Assembly (NCBI GenBank): GCA_038745855.1
Contig: JBCDLC010000011.1
Location: 13,253-77,252 of the forward strand
Reading direction: 5' to 3'
Source: UBA5336 sp038745855
GTDB lineage: Bacteria > Pseudomonadota > Alphaproteobacteria > Caulobacterales > Hyphomonadaceae
DNA length: 64,000 nucleotides
Both the position numbers and the translations under genes were made by a program. Shown piece after piece: positions 62,143 through 64,000 of this stretch; the first letter of the stretch is position 1, and every line of letters begins with the position of its first letter. The notes below the pieces were generated by a model. The model did not search any database. It had not been told where the DNA came from and saw only the letters and a list, made by a program, of their open reading frames with translations.

Positions 62143-63655
62143 GCCATTCTGCAGCGGTCCCCACGGACTCGCGCTCAAGATCGACCTTGCCATTGGCCGT
62201 CCGCATCGCCTGGCTGGAAATGGCGTGCCGCAAGGGCTCAAGCGCGCGCTGGAGGGCACGATCCTCGGCCCGCCCCGGCGCCAGCAACATGACCGCATCA
62301 TAGGGCGGCAGGGCGCCGGCCGGCTCGTCCAGCAGGACAAGCGAATAGGCATCGATACGGCCATCGGTCGTATACGCGGTGATCACATCCACCTCTCCCG
62401 CCTGGACGGCCTCATACATGAACGTCGAATCCATGCCGCGCACGTCGAGCGATTGCAGACCGTAAAGGTCCCGCGTGCGCGTCCATTCGGGCCGGCCGAA
62501 GAACTCAGGATCGCTCGCCACCGACAGGCGCTTGCCCGCCAGGTCACTGACTGCTGACAACTGCTCGCGCGCGGCCGTCTCCCCGGTCACCGCATAGGCA
62601 TAGGCGTTCTCAAACCCCAATGGCGCATAGGCCAGCACGCCATGGACATCCCACAGATAGGCAGACGTTTCCGCATACATGACGGCCCGGGGCGGCACGT
62701 CTTCTCGCTCCATGATCGTCGCCCAGAGCGTACCGGTATAGTCGACGTAAAGATCGATCTCCCCCCGGGTGAGCGCGTCGAAGGCCACGGTCGAACCGAG
62801 CCCTTCGCGCACATCGACGATCGCGCCTTCCGCCTCGAGATATCGGACAATGACCCCGGCGAGGATGTACTGTTCGGTGAAGGCCTTCGTGGCGAGGGTG
62901 ATGGTGCGCCCTTCAAGCGGCGCTGCGCCCCCGATAAAGGTTCGGTCTTGCGGTGTGCCCGCCGGCGGCGCACGGAAAACCGAGAGTGCCGGCAGGATGA
63001 TCGCGATCAGCCCAACCGTACCAAACATCACAAACCGGCGGTTGCGGGTCTCTGCCGAAACTTCGAACGCGCGGATCACCTGGTCGAGCGCCATGGCAAG
63101 GGCTGCCGAGACGAGACACCCGAACAGCACGGCCCCCCAATTGCGCGTCTGCAACCCCTGGAAGATGTAGTTGCCGAGGCTTTCCGCGCCCACGGGCGTT
63201 GACAAGGTCGCCGCCCCCACAACCCAAACGGCGGCTGTCCGAACTCCGGCGACGATCACCGGCGCAGCGAGGGGCAAATCGACCTGGAGAAGCCGCTGGC
63301 GTTCGGTCATCCCAACGCCGAATGCGGCTTCCCTAAGCGGGCCCGGCACCCCGCGAAGGCCCACAATCGTGTTCCGAAGGATCGGAAGGACAGAATAGAG
63401 CGCAAGGGCCAGATAGGCGGGCCAGAAGCCGATCCGCCCACCCAGAAGCGGAACCATGAGCGCCAGCAGGGCCAATCCCGGGATGGTCTGCACGATGCTG
63501 GCAAACCCAAGCGCTGGACCGGCCAACCGCTCCGACCGGGCCGCCACAACACCCAGGGGAACCGAGACCGCGAGCCCCGTCAGCAGCGCTGCGAAAGAGA
63601 GGACCAGATGCCCGGTGTAGCGTCCCGGAAAAACCGCAAGTTCTTCGACAAACAT
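62117..63655 (-). CDS. glycine betaine/choline-type ABC transporter, permease fused to substrate-binding domain
   Basis: A 512-residue fusion. Residues ~1-205 are an OpuCB/ProW-like permease with about six membrane segments and the EAA-like loop PLREAAFGVGMTERQRLL; a seventh segment (FVMFGTVGLIAIILPALSVF) leads to a ~280-residue OpuAC/ProX-type binding domain (RTITLATKAFTEQYILAGVI, DYTGTLW, YGLQSLDVRGMDSTFMYEAV). The cognate ATPase is not encoded in this window. Start ATG 63655; the 17 codons before it are AT-poor leader without match. It converges on purN. Confidence 0.92.
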   Translation of the reverse strand: MFVEELAVFPGRYTGHLVLSFAALLTGLAVSVPLGVVAARSERLAGPALGFASIVQTIPGLALLALMVPLLGGRIGFWPAYLALALYSVLPILRNTIVGLRGVPGPLREAAFGVGMTERQRLLQVDLPLAAPVIVAGVRTAAVWVVGAATLSTPVGAESLGNYIFQGLQTRNWGAVLFGCLVSAALAMALDQVIRAFEVSAETRNRRFVMFGTVGLIAIILPALSVFRAPPAGTPQDRTFIGGAAPLEGRTITLATKAFTEQYILAGVIVRYLEAEGAIVDVREGLGSTVAFDALTRGEIDLYVDYTGTLWATIMEREDVPPRAVMYAETSAYLWDVHGVLAYAPLGFENAYAYAVTGETAAREQLSAVSDLAGKRLSVASDPEFFGRPEWTRTRDLYGLQSLDVRGMDSTFMYEAVQAGEVDVITAYTTDGRIDAYSLVLLDEPAGALPPYDAVMLLAPGRAEDRALQRALEPLRHAISSQAMRTANGKVDLERESVGTAAEWLIGEIAGE

Positions 63656-63829
63656 TTTATTGAGGTTACAGCGTTTTCGGCGTTGACGGAAAGACGTCTC
63701 CGGCAAGCGCGACCGGCGATCCCATGAGGCTGTTCCATCAATCGCGAAAACGGCCCAAACAGAGTTTATCCAACAGCGCGCGCGAAAAATCCTGAGCGTA
63801 ATCAGCGCGCTATAAAAAAGTGGCCGCCG

Positions 63830-63868
63830 CCAATCCTCCCCCTTCCCCGCCGTGGTATAGTCCCGGTC
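63830..63868 (+). promoter_or_regulatory. third copy of the cassette promoter-like block
   Basis: CAATCCTCCCCCTTCCCCGC then CGTGGTATAGTCCCGGTC matches the end of the 5' blocks at 27632-27674 and 31190-31232 (C-run, GTGGTATA, CCGGTC) and again stands directly before an ATG (63869). Only the 3' part of the block is present here. The downstream frame is not related to the 140-residue family. Confidence 0.55.
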
Positions 63869-64000
63869 ATGGATCTTCTGGTGTTCTTCTTTTTATCCGC
63901 GGCGGGGCTGTTCTCAGCTTTTGCGGGGCTTCGGTTTGGCCCGCCCGCCTGCGGTTTTCGGGATTCTTGGGCTGTCCACTGTCTCAGCATTTGCGAGCCG
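63869..64000 (+). CDS. possible partial gene at the window edge, hydrophobic N-terminus
   Basis: ATG at 63869 opens a frame that runs to the window end (44 codons): a hydrophobic start (MDLLVFFFLSAAGLFSAFAG) that could be a signal peptide or membrane helix, then a short polar stretch. It sits immediately after the third promoter-like block with no ribosome binding site. The protein is cut by the edge and cannot be identified; it may be spurious. Confidence 0.35.
   Translation, partial: MDLLVFFFLSAAGLFSAFAGLRFGPPACGFRDSWAVHCLSICEP

Overview
The window looks like a chromosomal segment from a free-living, aerobic alphaproteobacterium of the Caulobacterales/Parvularculales/Hyphomonadaceae type. 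The markers are a CcrM-type GANTC adenine methyltransferase, an HdaA-like DnaA paralog, alpha-type SspB, a MucR/Ros regulator, 5-aminolevulinate synthase (the C4 haem route), and a LexA with the alphaproteobacterial GAAC-N7-GAAC operator. GC content is high by eye and genes are tightly packed with many 4-bp overlaps. The genus cannot be fixed from sequence alone. No rRNA, tRNA, CRISPR array, prophage or intact transposon was recognised.

Layout. 1-7.4 kb: SUF iron-sulphur operon on the minus strand (cysteine desulfurase, sufB, a small unknown gene, sufC, sufD, sufS, sufT). 7.6-11.5 kb: a hydrolase, two tandem sulfotransferases and a WecA/MraY-like sugar-phosphate transferase, possibly an envelope polysaccharide locus. 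11.5-18.1 kb: ispE, two TPR lipoproteins and ETF-ubiquinone oxidoreductase (minus). 18.2-22.9 kb (plus): family 4 uracil-DNA glycosylase, a small membrane protein, two rSAM/selenodomain-associated transferases, a PA0069-type radical SAM protein and ccrM with five GANTC sites in its leader. 23-26.4 kb (minus): guaB, rlmE, ppx/gppA. 26.6-31.7 kb (plus): hspQ, a secreted protein, and trpD-trpC-lexA bracketed by two copies of an unrecognised paralogous gene cassette. 31.7-34.4 kb: tandem GC-rich repeats, then a thioesterase, sspB and a lipoprotein (minus). 34.6-40.7 kb (plus): an OYE oxidoreductase, a Uma2 nuclease-like protein, an enoyl-CoA hydratase homologue, a caspase-like lipoprotein with apparently permuted subdomains, a DUF3833 lipoprotein, an alternative oxidase and an MFS exporter. 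40.7-46.7 kb (minus): an enoyl-CoA hydratase, then nusB, ribH, ribBX, ribE, a reductase-only ribD, nrdR and glyA. 47-54.7 kb: mucR, hemA, a class II aldolase, NAD kinase, an Hpt-like protein, a Nudix hydrolase, an EAL-like protein, a Sel1 protein and a 2OG-Fe(II) oxygenase. 54.7-60.3 kb (minus): ppx, ppk, hdaA and a DUF2066 protein. 60.4-62.1 kb: purM-purN. 62.1-63.7 kb: a betaine-type ABC permease/binding-protein fusion.

How the parts relate. Most of the window is housekeeping in arrangements familiar from alphaproteobacteria (suf; glyA-nrdR-rib-nusB; purMN-hdaA-ppk-ppx). The least explained elements are the duplicated cassette around trpDC-lexA, whose promoter-like block recurs ahead of a different reading frame at the right edge; the permuted caspase-like lipoprotein; the inverted repeats in front of the alternative oxidase; the dense GANTC cluster before ccrM; and a riboflavin operon whose RibD lacks its deaminase half.
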